Below are positions 28,206-36,309 of a DNA stretch of 64,000 nucleotides, piece after piece. The notes under the pieces were generated by a model that was given only the letters and a program-made list of their open reading frames with translations, did not search any database and had not been told where the DNA came from. Both the position numbers and the translations under genes were made by a program. Origin of the DNA: Flavobacterium azizsancarii (lineage in GTDB: Bacteria; Bacteroidota; Bacteroidia; Flavobacteriales; Flavobacteriaceae); assembly GCF_027980145.1 (NCBI RefSeq), contig NZ_JAMZNK010000005.1:141876-205875 (forward strand), in the 5' to 3' direction. Numbering within the stretch: the first letter of the stretch is position 1; the number at the start of each line of letters is the position of its first letter.

Positions 28206-29138
28206 CTATTTTAAAGTCAAAGCACCCAAAATCTCTTCATACATAAATGGTCCTCCCGGATATTTGGCAGTATAATCGAGATTCATCCAAACCTGACCAC
28301 GCTCATCGATATGATAATGAATCTTTTTACCATAACTTTCTTTTACAAAAAGTACATTTTTAATCAAATAATTGACCTTTTCCAGATCAATTAGAGAACC
28401 TATTAAAATCTCAGGATAAATGTGTCCTTTAGTATGAATTAATCTTGGTGTTCCGCCAATAGATCGAATTGCGGCGGCCATTAAAATAGAATGATCATCG
28501 CAATCGCCTGAAAAATATTCTAAAGATTCGCTCGCTGTAGCAATATAATCGCCTTCTTTAGGATCATTGACATAATTCCAGCGACTGTTAATCTCTTTAA
28601 AGACTGCAAAACACTGAATAATGGTTCTGTAATCTGAATATCCTTTTATTCCTTTAAAATGCTTTGACGTAGCCATAATGGCAAAATTGCGAACCTTTGG
28701 ATTCTGATATTCGATCGCATTAATAATTTTGGACTTATTAGGAAACGGAAGCAGTTTTGCAACAATGATATCTTGCGGAAAAGGATTATCAGACATCGTA
28801 TAAATCATAGAATTATAATCTTCTGAAATTTCACTAAAACCATAATTACCAATTACAGTTCCATACACAAGGACCAATAAATAAACCGCAATACACAAAA
28901 TAATAATGGTTCGCAGGTACATTAAGAGAAAGAAAATAGCCGTAAAAACAAAAATGAAGATAAATACACGGTCTAAATTAAAAGCCCATTCTAAATCTAT
29001 CAGATTTTGATGCAGTATGATAAAAATCGGAATCGTAATTAAAAGACTTAAAAGCATGATAATAATCCTATCCCAGGGTGATTTCACCTGTAATTTAGAT
29101 TTTAATTGCGGAAAGTCAATTTTAGGAAAATTTATCAT
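28206..29138 (-). CDS. membrane-anchored transglutaminase-like protein
   Basis: About 310 residues. Two to four hydrophobic spans fill residues 25-110. A transglutaminase/protease core follows with the nucleophile in FSGDCDDHSILMAAAI and a His in HTKGHIYPEI. The Asp probably lies in WMNLDYT. Such domains are cysteine peptidases or cross-linkers. ATG 29138 replaces an in-frame TTG at 29147. It lies 18 nt downstream of the substrate-binding-protein gene, so the two are probably one operon. Confidence 0.8.
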   Translation of the reverse strand: MINFPKIDFPQLKSKLQVKSPWDRIIIMLLSLLITIPIFIILHQNLIDLEWAFNLDRVFIFIFVFTAIFFLLMYLRTIIILCIAVYLLVLVYGTVIGNYGFSEISEDYNSMIYTMSDNPFPQDIIVAKLLPFPNKSKIINAIEYQNPKVRNFAIMATSKHFKGIKGYSDYRTIIQCFAVFKEINSRWNYVNDPKEGDYIATASESLEYFSGDCDDHSILMAAAIRSIGGTPRLIHTKGHIYPEILIGSLIDLEKVNYLIKNVLFVKESYGKKIHYHIDERGQVWMNLDYTAKYPGGPFMYEEILGALTLK

Positions 29139-29156
29139 AAGATTCAAAAGCAGTTA

Positions 29157-30008
29157 TCACAGCGCTTTTACAGTTTCAACAAAAGTACTTTTTTTATCAA
29201 TAATTCCGAGATCAAATAACTGATTTTGAATTTTAATAAATGCTTTTTCGCTCAAATTCTTTTGAGACCATTGTGTAAGTTTCAGCCATTCCTGAATATC
29301 TTCAATTTTTTGATTGAAAAGTTCTGATAATGTTTTGTCTATATTGGGAATCTGGGTAAAATCGCGTGTTGTTTTGTTTATTATTTCTAATATTTTTTCA
29401 ACAATTTTCGGGTTCTTTTTCAGGAATTCATCACGAACAGTAATTACAAATGACGGCCATGGAGTAGGGCAGTCGCCAACTCGTCTAAAAATACCCTGAT
29501 CAACAAGGGGTTTAGTCATAAAACGTTCCCACATAAAATAATCAGCAGTACCTTTTGTCAGGGCTTCTACAGCTCCATCGATTGTATTTATGATTTCAAA
29601 TTGCAGATCATCCGTTTTCCAGCCATTTTCATGTGCATTTACATAAGCCATTAATTGCGATCCTGAACCTATTCTCGAAATCGCTACTTTTTTATCCTTA
29701 AGATCTGCCACAGTATGAAAATTGGATCCTGCAGCAACGTGAATTCCCCAAATTAAAGGAGACTGAACATAAATCTGAACAATTTTACTTGGATTACCGG
29801 CAACAATATCTTTTACAATACCTTCAGTTAAAATTACAGCAATATCAGCTTCACCATCACGAAGCATCTGGCACATTTTGCCAGTACCTTCAGGAATGTT
29901 TTTCCATTGCAAATCAATGTTTTCAGCTTCAAATTCGCCATTTTCGATGCATAAATGCCATGGCAAATTGAAGTGTTCCGGAACACCTACAATTTTTACA
30001 GTTTTCAT
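29157..30008 (-). CDS. SsuA/NMT1-like periplasmic-binding fold protein without signal peptide
   Basis: A 283-residue protein with the type-2 binding-protein fold (for example MKTVKIVGVPEHFNLPWHLC, then 'VADLKDKKVAISRIGSGSQLMAYV'). It resembles proteins that bind sulfonates, nitrate or thiamine precursors. It has no signal peptide and no ABC permease or ATPase gene nearby, so it is probably cytosolic and not a transporter subunit. The ligand is unknown. It is upstream of the transglutaminase-like gene. Confidence 0.75.
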   Translation of the reverse strand: MKTVKIVGVPEHFNLPWHLCIENGEFEAENIDLQWKNIPEGTGKMCQMLRDGEADIAVILTEGIVKDIVAGNPSKIVQIYVQSPLIWGIHVAAGSNFHTVADLKDKKVAISRIGSGSQLMAYVNAHENGWKTDDLQFEIINTIDGAVEALTKGTADYFMWERFMTKPLVDQGIFRRVGDCPTPWPSFVITVRDEFLKKNPKIVEKILEIINKTTRDFTQIPNIDKTLSELFNQKIEDIQEWLKLTQWSQKNLSEKAFIKIQNQLFDLGIIDKKSTFVETVKAL

Positions 30009-30059
30009 TAGTTTAAGTTTAAGTTAAGTTTGGATGCGTATGCTAAGTTTTTTGTTTGT

Positions 30060-30533
30060 TTAGTTTTTTAATAAATCAGTTCTGTGTTTATCAGAAAGAC
30101 AAGGTTCTTCAATTTCTATTATTGAATTGGATTCGTATTCAGCCAATACACTTTTTACAATCGAATAGTCGGTATTTTTAACTACTTCAACAGCAAAAAA
30201 AGTATCATTGAGGCTTTCGGAGATACAATTGATTGTTTTTAATTTTTCTATAATTATTTCCTTGTCAAATTCTTTTTCCAATAGTAATATTTGAAGAATT
30301 GAATTCCCAGAACTCTCTATTGTTTCTTTGTGCATGAAGAACTTTTCATTTTCATCATATTCTGCACGAAAAATATCATCTGTGGCAATCAAAGGTCCAA
30401 AAAACGGAATATTATCTAATTTGAAATATCCTTTCTCCAGATCCACAATTTCTGCCCACATTGTTTCTGAAACAATCTCTTCTAAGTATGTACTATAATA
30501 TTTAAATAATATTTTTTTATGTGTTTCCTGCAT
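30060..30533 (-). CDS. hypothetical protein, DUF4265-like
   Basis: A 157-residue soluble protein. The 'WAEIVDLEKGYFKLDNIPFFGPLIATDDIF' stretch followed by 'ETIESSGNSILQI' resembles DUF4265, but I am not certain. It is the downstream gene of a leftward run with the VOC, DinB and nucleoside phosphorylase genes. Confidence 0.6.
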   Translation of the reverse strand: MQETHKKILFKYYSTYLEEIVSETMWAEIVDLEKGYFKLDNIPFFGPLIATDDIFRAEYDENEKFFMHKETIESSGNSILQILLLEKEFDKEIIIEKLKTINCISESLNDTFFAVEVVKNTDYSIVKSVLAEYESNSIIEIEEPCLSDKHRTDLLKN

Positions 30534-30544
30534 TACTAAATTTA

Positions 30545-30937
30545 CTAATTAATTTCATCTATTATTGCCTTCAACGGCGACAAAACAATACGATAACCAT
30601 CCGGATCCAGAAACATTTTTCCGTTTTCATTCCAAAAAGGATTACTTGCAGTTATAATTGAAATGTTATTATGTATAATCTTATCCAATAGCATATTATA
30701 ATCTAAAATTGATTTAGGATAAAGCACTATAACATCATCCGGATCGAAAGTATGGTTTGCTTTTGTATCAGATTTTGTGAATTCAAAATGCCACTCTAAA
30801 CCTGATTTTCCAATAAAAACGCCATCATAATTATTATGATTCTGAAAATCTCCCAAGAGCTCAAAACCCAAAATATTAATGTAAAAATCTATAATTTTAT
30901 CTAAATCATCTGTATGTCTGGCTACTCTTAAAAACAT
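30545..30937 (-). CDS. VOC (glyoxalase/bleomycin-resistance fold) protein
   Basis: A 130-residue protein with the paired beta-alpha-beta-beta-beta modules of the vicinal oxygen chelate superfamily: 'DLDKIIDFYINILGFELLGDF' at the start and 'FLDPDGYRIVLSPL' at the end. A metal-dependent enzyme or binding protein is possible; the reaction is not predictable. It ends 11 nt before the DUF4265-like gene and lies 3 nt after the DinB-like gene. Confidence 0.8.
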   Translation of the reverse strand: MFLRVARHTDDLDKIIDFYINILGFELLGDFQNHNNYDGVFIGKSGLEWHFEFTKSDTKANHTFDPDDVIVLYPKSILDYNMLLDKIIHNNISIITASNPFWNENGKMFLDPDGYRIVLSPLKAIIDEIN

Positions 30938-30940
30938 AAT

Positions 30941-31381
30941 CTAAGATTTAATCTGATTAATATGATGTTCTAAATGGGCTAGATAATCCGTCATAAGAAA
31001 CTTTAAATCAATTACAGATTCATCACTCAAAACAATTTTAAAGTTTAAAACCTTCTCATCAACACTTTTCATAATCCTGATAATTTGCTTGTTTACTACC
31101 AACCACAACTGTGTCAGCTCATCAATATCCATTGTTTGATATTGATTTAAATTTACTAAATCTATTTGATTATAGGGTCTGTGCTGATAAGGTTTTTCTA
31201 CATAATTTATTTCTGTAAAACGTATCAGATTATGAATCGCTGAATCTGCCAAATGTCCTAAAATCTCTTTTTTAGACCATTTTCCATTTTCTTTAGTTTC
31301 TAAAACATCGTTATCTATTGTTGGAAAATAGTTGACATTTTCTAATAATAAATTTTCAAATTTAAGAATAGCGTCCTGCAT
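30941..31381 (-). CDS. DinB-like (DUF664-type) protein
   Basis: A 146-residue protein predicted to be a four-helix bundle of the DinB/YfiT superfamily. Metal-binding histidines would be in 'ILGHLADSAIHNLIRF' near residue 45 and 'DYLAHLEHHINQI' near the end. Family members include thiol transferases and stress proteins. The gene is in a tight run with the VOC protein gene. Confidence 0.82.
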   Translation of the reverse strand: MQDAILKFENLLLENVNYFPTIDNDVLETKENGKWSKKEILGHLADSAIHNLIRFTEINYVEKPYQHRPYNQIDLVNLNQYQTMDIDELTQLWLVVNKQIIRIMKSVDEKVLNFKIVLSDESVIDLKFLMTDYLAHLEHHINQIKS

Positions 31382-31417
31382 GAATTTATCTAATTTTCAA
31401 ATTGACTAATTCCCTGA

Positions 31418-32287
31418 TTACTTCTGAGCCAACTTATTCAATGTATAAGCAATCAATTCATCGACAGCCTTATAAGGATCTTCGCTAAAAGTTCCGGATG
31501 CACGATTGGCAATAATAGCATTCAATGATAATGCATTATGTCCTAAAAGCGCTGAAAGCCCATAAATTGCTGCAGTTTCCATCTCTAAGTTAGTAATTCT
31601 TTCGTCATTAAAATTAAAATTATCCATTTTACTGTTTAATTCTTCATCCTGAATATTCAAACGTAAAACGCGTCCTTGTGGCCCATAAAATCCTCCGGCT
31701 GTTGCAGTAATTCCTTTAAACATTTTATCTGATTCTATTATTTTTTCTAATTTCTCAGAACAAGCAATTGCATACGGCCTTCCTTTTCTAATATCCCAAT
31801 TCGTGTGGTTGATAAAAGCATCCTCAATCGCAGCGTTCGACACTTCATCGATCAGGTAGGAGCGGAGCATATTGTCTAATCCTAATCCAAATTTAGACAT
31901 TACAAAACTATCCACAGGAATATCCGCTTGTAAAGAACCAGAAGTTCCAATTCTGATAATATTCAATGAAGTCAGATTTTCTTTTGGCTGACGTGTTTTT
32001 AAATCGATGTTAACCAAAGCATCCAATTCATTTACAACAATATCAATATTGTCAGGTCCAATTCCGGTTGACATTACAGATATTCTTTTGCCTTTATAAA
32101 TTCCCGTCTGAGTTTTAAATTCTCTTTTCTGTGTCGAATATTCAATAGAATCAAAAAATTGTGTGATTTTTTCGACTCTGTTTTGATCTCCAACAAAAAT
32201 TATATCGTTTGCTATATGTTCAGGAAGAAGATTTAAGTGATAAACGCTTCCGTCCGGATTAAGTATTAATTCTGAATTTTGTATCAT
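31418..32287 (-). CDS. udp: uridine phosphorylase-like nucleoside phosphorylase
   Basis: A 289-residue cytosolic enzyme that splits uridine (or a related nucleoside) with phosphate to yield the base and ribose 1-phosphate. Fold motifs: 'FVGDQNRVEKI' (phosphate-binding), 'MSTGIGPDNIDIVVNELDAL', 'IRIGTSGSLQ' and 'NLEMETAAIYGLSALL', which holds the conserved EMETA nucleoside-binding motif. It is slightly longer than the enterobacterial Udp. The substrate is inferred from the family. Confidence 0.85.
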   Translation of the reverse strand: MIQNSELILNPDGSVYHLNLLPEHIANDIIFVGDQNRVEKITQFFDSIEYSTQKREFKTQTGIYKGKRISVMSTGIGPDNIDIVVNELDALVNIDLKTRQPKENLTSLNIIRIGTSGSLQADIPVDSFVMSKFGLGLDNMLRSYLIDEVSNAAIEDAFINHTNWDIRKGRPYAIACSEKLEKIIESDKMFKGITATAGGFYGPQGRVLRLNIQDEELNSKMDNFNFNDERITNLEMETAAIYGLSALLGHNALSLNAIIANRASGTFSEDPYKAVDELIAYTLNKLAQK

Positions 32288-32296
32288 TTTTTTTTA

Positions 32297-32334
32297 GGTT
32301 CTAAGTTACTGAGTGACTAAGGTTCTGAGGTTTT
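32297..32334. repeat. dispersed intergenic repeat (GTTCTAAGTTACTGAG type)
   Basis: The sequence 'ggttctaagttactgag' plus 'tgactaaggttctgagg' is an inverted relative of the element at 28161-28192. Confidence 0.5.
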
Positions 32335-32357
32335 CTGTCGGGCGCTAACTTTTTTTG

Positions 32358-32396
32358 CCCACGGATTTGACGGATTGAACAGATTGTCACAGATTT
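32358..32396. repeat. dispersed intergenic repeat (CACGGATTTGACGGATT type)
   Basis: Repeated 'acggatt' and 'acagatt' units form a tract typical of the dispersed intergenic repeats of Flavobacterium chromosomes. Confidence 0.45.
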
Positions 32397-32420
32397 TTTT
32401 ATGCTTCTATGTTTTTTTTT

Positions 32421-32447
32421 TCGTAGAGGCGCACAGCAGTGCGTCTC
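32421..32447. repeat. GTAGAGGCGCACAGCAGTGCGTCTC inverted repeat
   Basis: An imperfect palindrome, 'gaggcgcac' with 'gtgcgtctc' around 'agca'. This type is widespread in Bacteroidota intergenic regions. Confidence 0.5.
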
Positions 32448-32522
32448 CTTGTCTATATAAAAGTGTCTTGTCTAATTATTACGCCAAGCTTTGCGATCTC
32501 TGCGCTTTCATTAAAACTTACA

Positions 32523-32672
32523 ATTATAATTCTTCGCGTTCTTTGCGGTTAAATTTTTAATCTAAATTCAAAAATCTAAACTACCTAAAGCCAAAGCTTT
32601 GCGTTCTTAGTCTTTTTTGCAAAAAACTTTATTTATTATTCTTTGCGTTCTTTGCGGTTAAATTTTTATACA
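32523..32672. repeat. two copies of a GCGTTCTTTGCGGTTAAATTT repeat
   Basis: 'gcgttctttgcggttaaa' followed by 'ttttta' occurs at about 32538 and again at about 32646, with variants of 'ctttgcg' between. This gap (32288-32696) holds no gene; it is a mosaic of short repeat families. Confidence 0.55.
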
Positions 32673-32696
32673 GTTTGGAATTTGGAATTTAAAAAT

Positions 32697-33029
32697 CTAA
32701 CCACCAACACGCTTCGTTTTAAATCCTTTTGCTTTAAGGATTTCCATGATTTTATCCCGATAATCGCCCTGAATAATAATCGAAGCATCTTTAAAGGTTC
32801 CGCCAACGCTTAATTTCGTTTTAATTTCTTTCGCCAGGATTTTAAAATCTTCGTCAGATCCTTCATAACCTTCGATAATAGTTGTGGCTTTTCCTTTTCG
32901 TTTTTCGAATTTACAAATCATAGGCTCTTTTTGAATAAAAAGAACATGATCTTCTTCCTGAACTACTTCAGGTTCATTTGATTCGATGTGATCAGGGAAT
33001 AAGTTTTTTAATTGATCTTGTAAGTCCAT
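32697..33029 (-). CDS. SUI1/YciH-type translation initiation factor
   Basis: A 110-residue protein with the SUI1 fold: 'KATTIIEGYEGSDEDFKILAKEIKTKLSVGGTFKD' followed by 'IIIQGDYRDKIMEILKAKGFKTKRVGG'. It is homologous to eIF1 and the bacterial YciH protein, which influences start-site fidelity. It has an acidic N-terminal extension. A single-gene unit flanked by repeats. Confidence 0.88.
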   Translation of the reverse strand: MDLQDQLKNLFPDHIESNEPEVVQEEDHVLFIQKEPMICKFEKRKGKATTIIEGYEGSDEDFKILAKEIKTKLSVGGTFKDASIIIQGDYRDKIMEILKAKGFKTKRVGG

Positions 33030-33140
33030 AAATTTTTAGGCTAAAATAAATCTCAATAGTTCTGGTTTGTAAAAAATTAAATTCCAAATCCCAATTTGAT
33101 AGTTTGGAATTTGGAATTTAAAAATTGTAGATTTAAAAGT

Positions 33141-34091
33141 TTACTTTTTTATTAAACCTAAATCTACTAAACGTTCGTATAAATAATCTCCCGCAGTAAT
33201 ATCTTCGAATTTCTTAGGATTCTCAGCATCAATACAGTTTTCTAAACAATCCAGACGCATATCGCTGACAGGGTGCATAAAAAACGGAATGGAATAACGT
33301 GAAGTTCCCCATAATTCCCTTGGTGGATTTACTACCTGGTGAATCGTCGATTTTAATTTATTGTTGGTATGTCTTGACAGCATATCCCCAACATTAATTA
33401 CCAATTGATCGTCTTCTGCGATAGCATCAATCCATTCGCCATCATGATTTTGAACCTGTAATCCTTTTCCCTGAGCGCCCATTAAAAGCGTAATCAGGTT
33501 AATATCTCCGTGAGCAGCTGCGCGAATCGCATTTTCTGGCTCAGAAGTAATTGGCGGATAATGAATTGGTCTTAAAATAGAGTTTCCGTCATGAGCATAT
33601 TTGTCAAAATAAAACTCATCTAAACCTAAATGCAAAGCCAAAGCTCTTAACACATAAACACCCGTTTTTTCAAGCATTTGATACGCTTCTTTACCCACAA
33701 CATTAAAACGGGGCAATTCTGCTACTGCTACATTTTCAGGATATTCTGAAGCGTACTTAGAAGCAGCATCAACATACTGGCCAAAATGCCAAAATTCTTT
33801 CAAATCCCCTTCTTTACGTCCTTTCGCATGTTCTTTTCCAAAAGATACATAACCTCTTTGCCCGCCAATTCCGGGAATCTCATAATTATGCTTAGTTTCT
33901 ACTGGCAAAGCGAAAAATTTTCTAATTTCGCTATAAAGCTCGTTTACTAACTGATCATCTAAAAAGTGACCTTTTAGGGCTACGAAGCCAATGTTTTCAA
34001 ATGCACTGCCGATTTCATTTACAAATTTTTGTTTACGTTTCGGGTCGTCCGAAAGGAAATCACGTAAGTCTACACTAGGAATGTTTTGCAT
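33141..34091 (-). CDS. 2-oxoglutarate/Fe(II) oxygenase, isopenicillin N synthase family
   Basis: A 316-residue enzyme. The N-terminal DIOX_N part starts PSVDLRDFLSDD. The Fe-binding HxD is in AAHGDINLITLL, the distal His in KSTIHQVV, and the Arg-x-Ser that binds the cosubstrate is SRYSIPFF. It uses O2 and probably 2-oxoglutarate to hydroxylate or cyclise an unknown small molecule. It is divergent from the E1 gene. Confidence 0.87.
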   Translation of the reverse strand: MQNIPSVDLRDFLSDDPKRKQKFVNEIGSAFENIGFVALKGHFLDDQLVNELYSEIRKFFALPVETKHNYEIPGIGGQRGYVSFGKEHAKGRKEGDLKEFWHFGQYVDAASKYASEYPENVAVAELPRFNVVGKEAYQMLEKTGVYVLRALALHLGLDEFYFDKYAHDGNSILRPIHYPPITSEPENAIRAAAHGDINLITLLMGAQGKGLQVQNHDGEWIDAIAEDDQLVINVGDMLSRHTNNKLKSTIHQVVNPPRELWGTSRYSIPFFMHPVSDMRLDCLENCIDAENPKKFEDITAGDYLYERLVDLGLIKK

Positions 34092-34198
34092 ACTTTACAT
34101 TTTTATTTAAAGAATGAAAGGTGGTATAAAGGCCTTTCAATAACAAAGGTAGAGAATATTTTAGATTTGAATTTTAAAAGTTATATTAAAATTAAATT

Positions 34199-34230
34199 AT
34201 TATAACAAAAATTAATAAAATTGTTATAAT
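34199..34230. promoter_or_regulatory. perfect inverted repeat upstream of the E1 gene
   Basis: ATTATAACAA (34199-34208) and TTGTTATAAT (34221-34230) form a 10-bp palindrome with a 12-nt spacer. It ends 4 nt before the promoter -7 element, where a dimeric regulator would block or assist RNA polymerase. Confidence 0.5.
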
Positions 34231-34234
34231 TTTC

Positions 34235-34242
34235 TATATTTG
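34235..34242 (+). promoter_or_regulatory. TAnnTTTG promoter -7 element for the E1 gene
   Basis: TATATTTG is an exact match, 22 nt before the ATG at 34265. Confidence 0.6.
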
Positions 34243-34264
34243 AAACACTAAAACAACGAACCAA

Positions 34265-36241
34265 ATGATCTTTTACAGACAAAACCTTACTGATGCTCAA
34301 TTATTAGATTTATATAAAAAAATACTTAAACCACGCCTGATCGAAGAAAAGATGCTGATCTTAATTCGGCAGGGAAAAGTTTCAAAATGGTTTTCCGGAA
34401 TAGGGCAGGAGGCAATCGCAGTAGGTGTTACCACTGTTTTAGACGAATCTGAATACATATTGCCAATGCACAGAAATCTAGGAGTATTTACTACCAGAAA
34501 TATTCCGTTGCATAGATTGTTTTCGCAATGGCAAGGAAAAGCAAACGGTTTTACAAAAGGCAGGGATCGCAGTTTTCACTTTGGAACACAAAAATATAAG
34601 ATTATCGGAATGATTTCGCATTTGGGTCCACAATTAGGAATCGCAGACGGAATAGCCTTGGCAGATAAACTTCAAAAAAATAAGAAAGTCACAGCTGTTT
34701 TTACGGGAGAAGGCGCAACAAGCGAAGGAGATTTTCATGAAGCACTGAATATAGCTGCTGTCTGGAAATTACCGGTAATGTTTATTATCGAAAACAATGG
34801 CTACGGACTTTCGACTCCTGTAAACGAACAATACGCCTGTGAAAACCTCGCTGATAAAGGTGTTGGCTACGGAATTGACAGTTATATTATTGACGGAAAT
34901 AATATTCTGGAGGTTTACAATAAATTGTCTCAGCTTAAAGAACATATGCAGGAAAATCCGCATCCGGTTTTATTAGAATTTAAAACCTTTAGAATGCGCG
35001 GTCATGAAGAGGCGAGTGGCACAAAATATGTTCCACAGGAATTAATGGACGAATGGGCTGCCAAAGATCCCGTAACCAATTATAGAAATTATCTAACTGA
35101 AATTGGAGTTCTAACTTCAGAATATGATCAACAATTGCATGCTGAAATCAAGCAGGAAATTGACGAAAATTTGGCTATAGCAAATGCAGAACCGGAAATT
35201 GTACCTACCTATAGCGGAGAATTAGATGATGTTTATAAACCTTATCAATTTGAAGAAGTTAATCCTACTGAAGAAATAAAGAATATACGCTTTATTGACG
35301 CCATAAGATACAGTTTAGAGCAATCTATGAAACGTCATGGAAACCTTGTAATTATGGGTCAGGATATTGCAGAATATGGCGGCGCTTTTAAAATAACAGA
35401 TGGTTTTGTAGATCTCTTTGGAAAAAACCGCGTGCGAAATACGCCAATCTGTGAGAGCGCGGTGGTTTCGACCGCAATGGGATTGTCTATCAACGGTTAT
35501 AAGGCAATTGTAGAAATGCAGTTTGCTGATTTTGTTTCGACAGGATTTAACCCAATCGTAAATTTATTAGCAAAGTCGCATTATCGATGGGGCGAAAATG
35601 CCGATGTTGTAGTTCGAATGCCTTGTGGCGGAGGAACTCAGGCGGGACCATTTCATTCTCAGACTAATGAAGCGTGGTTTACCAAAACTCCGGGATTAAA
35701 AGTTGTTTATCCGGCTTTTCCATATGATGCAAAAGGTTTATTGAATACTTCTATAAATGATCCGAATCCGGTGTTGTTTTTTGAACACAAACAATTGTAC
35801 AGAAGTGTTTATCAGGATGTTCCCGTTGATTATTATACGATTCCTTTAGGAAAAGCAGCTGTATTGAAAGAAGGAAATCAAGTTACTATCATAGCTTTTG
35901 GCGCTCCCGTACATTGGGCATTAGAAACCTTGGCAAACAATCCTGAAATTAGTGCTGATTTAATAGATTTAAGAACTTTACAACCTTTGGATACTGAAAC
36001 AATTTTTAATTCGGTTAAAAAAACAGGAAAAGTAATTATCTATCAGGAAGATACTTTGTTTGGCGGAATCGCAAGCGATATTTCGGCCTTAATTATGGAG
36101 GAATGTTTTGAATACCTTGACGCTCCGGTTAAAAGAGTCGCAAGTTTAGATTCCCCAATTCCGTTTACAAAAGCACTAGAAGATCAGTTTTTACCAAAAA
36201 ATCGTTTCGAAGAAGTTTTATTCGAATTATTGAAATATTGA
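34265..36241 (+). CDS. branched-chain 2-oxoacid dehydrogenase E1, alpha-beta fusion
   Basis: A 658-residue fusion of E1-alpha (residues about 1-320) and E1-beta (about 335-658), an arrangement common in Bacteroidota. E1 decarboxylates 2-oxoisovalerate-type acids with thiamine diphosphate and passes the acyl group to E2 lipoyl. The TPP motif is GEGATSEGDFHEALNIA with ENNGYG. The beta part has 'ESAVVSTAMGLSINGYKAIVEMQF' and 'RMPCGGGTQAGPFHSQ'. It supports branched-chain amino acid breakdown and iso-fatty-acid primer supply. A palindrome sits just upstream of the promoter. Confidence 0.9.
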   Translation: MIFYRQNLTDAQLLDLYKKILKPRLIEEKMLILIRQGKVSKWFSGIGQEAIAVGVTTVLDESEYILPMHRNLGVFTTRNIPLHRLFSQWQGKANGFTKGRDRSFHFGTQKYKIIGMISHLGPQLGIADGIALADKLQKNKKVTAVFTGEGATSEGDFHEALNIAAVWKLPVMFIIENNGYGLSTPVNEQYACENLADKGVGYGIDSYIIDGNNILEVYNKLSQLKEHMQENPHPVLLEFKTFRMRGHEEASGTKYVPQELMDEWAAKDPVTNYRNYLTEIGVLTSEYDQQLHAEIKQEIDENLAIANAEPEIVPTYSGELDDVYKPYQFEEVNPTEEIKNIRFIDAIRYSLEQSMKRHGNLVIMGQDIAEYGGAFKITDGFVDLFGKNRVRNTPICESAVVSTAMGLSINGYKAIVEMQFADFVSTGFNPIVNLLAKSHYRWGENADVVVRMPCGGGTQAGPFHSQTNEAWFTKTPGLKVVYPAFPYDAKGLLNTSINDPNPVLFFEHKQLYRSVYQDVPVDYYTIPLGKAAVLKEGNQVTIIAFGAPVHWALETLANNPEISADLIDLRTLQPLDTETIFNSVKKTGKVIIYQEDTLFGGIASDISALIMEECFEYLDAPVKRVASLDSPIPFTKALEDQFLPKNRFEEVLFELLKY

Positions 36242-36309
36242 TTACAAATTGCAAATAGTTTTGCATAAAGAACATTTTTTTTATCTTTAAACCATTAAAA
36301 AATTAACTT

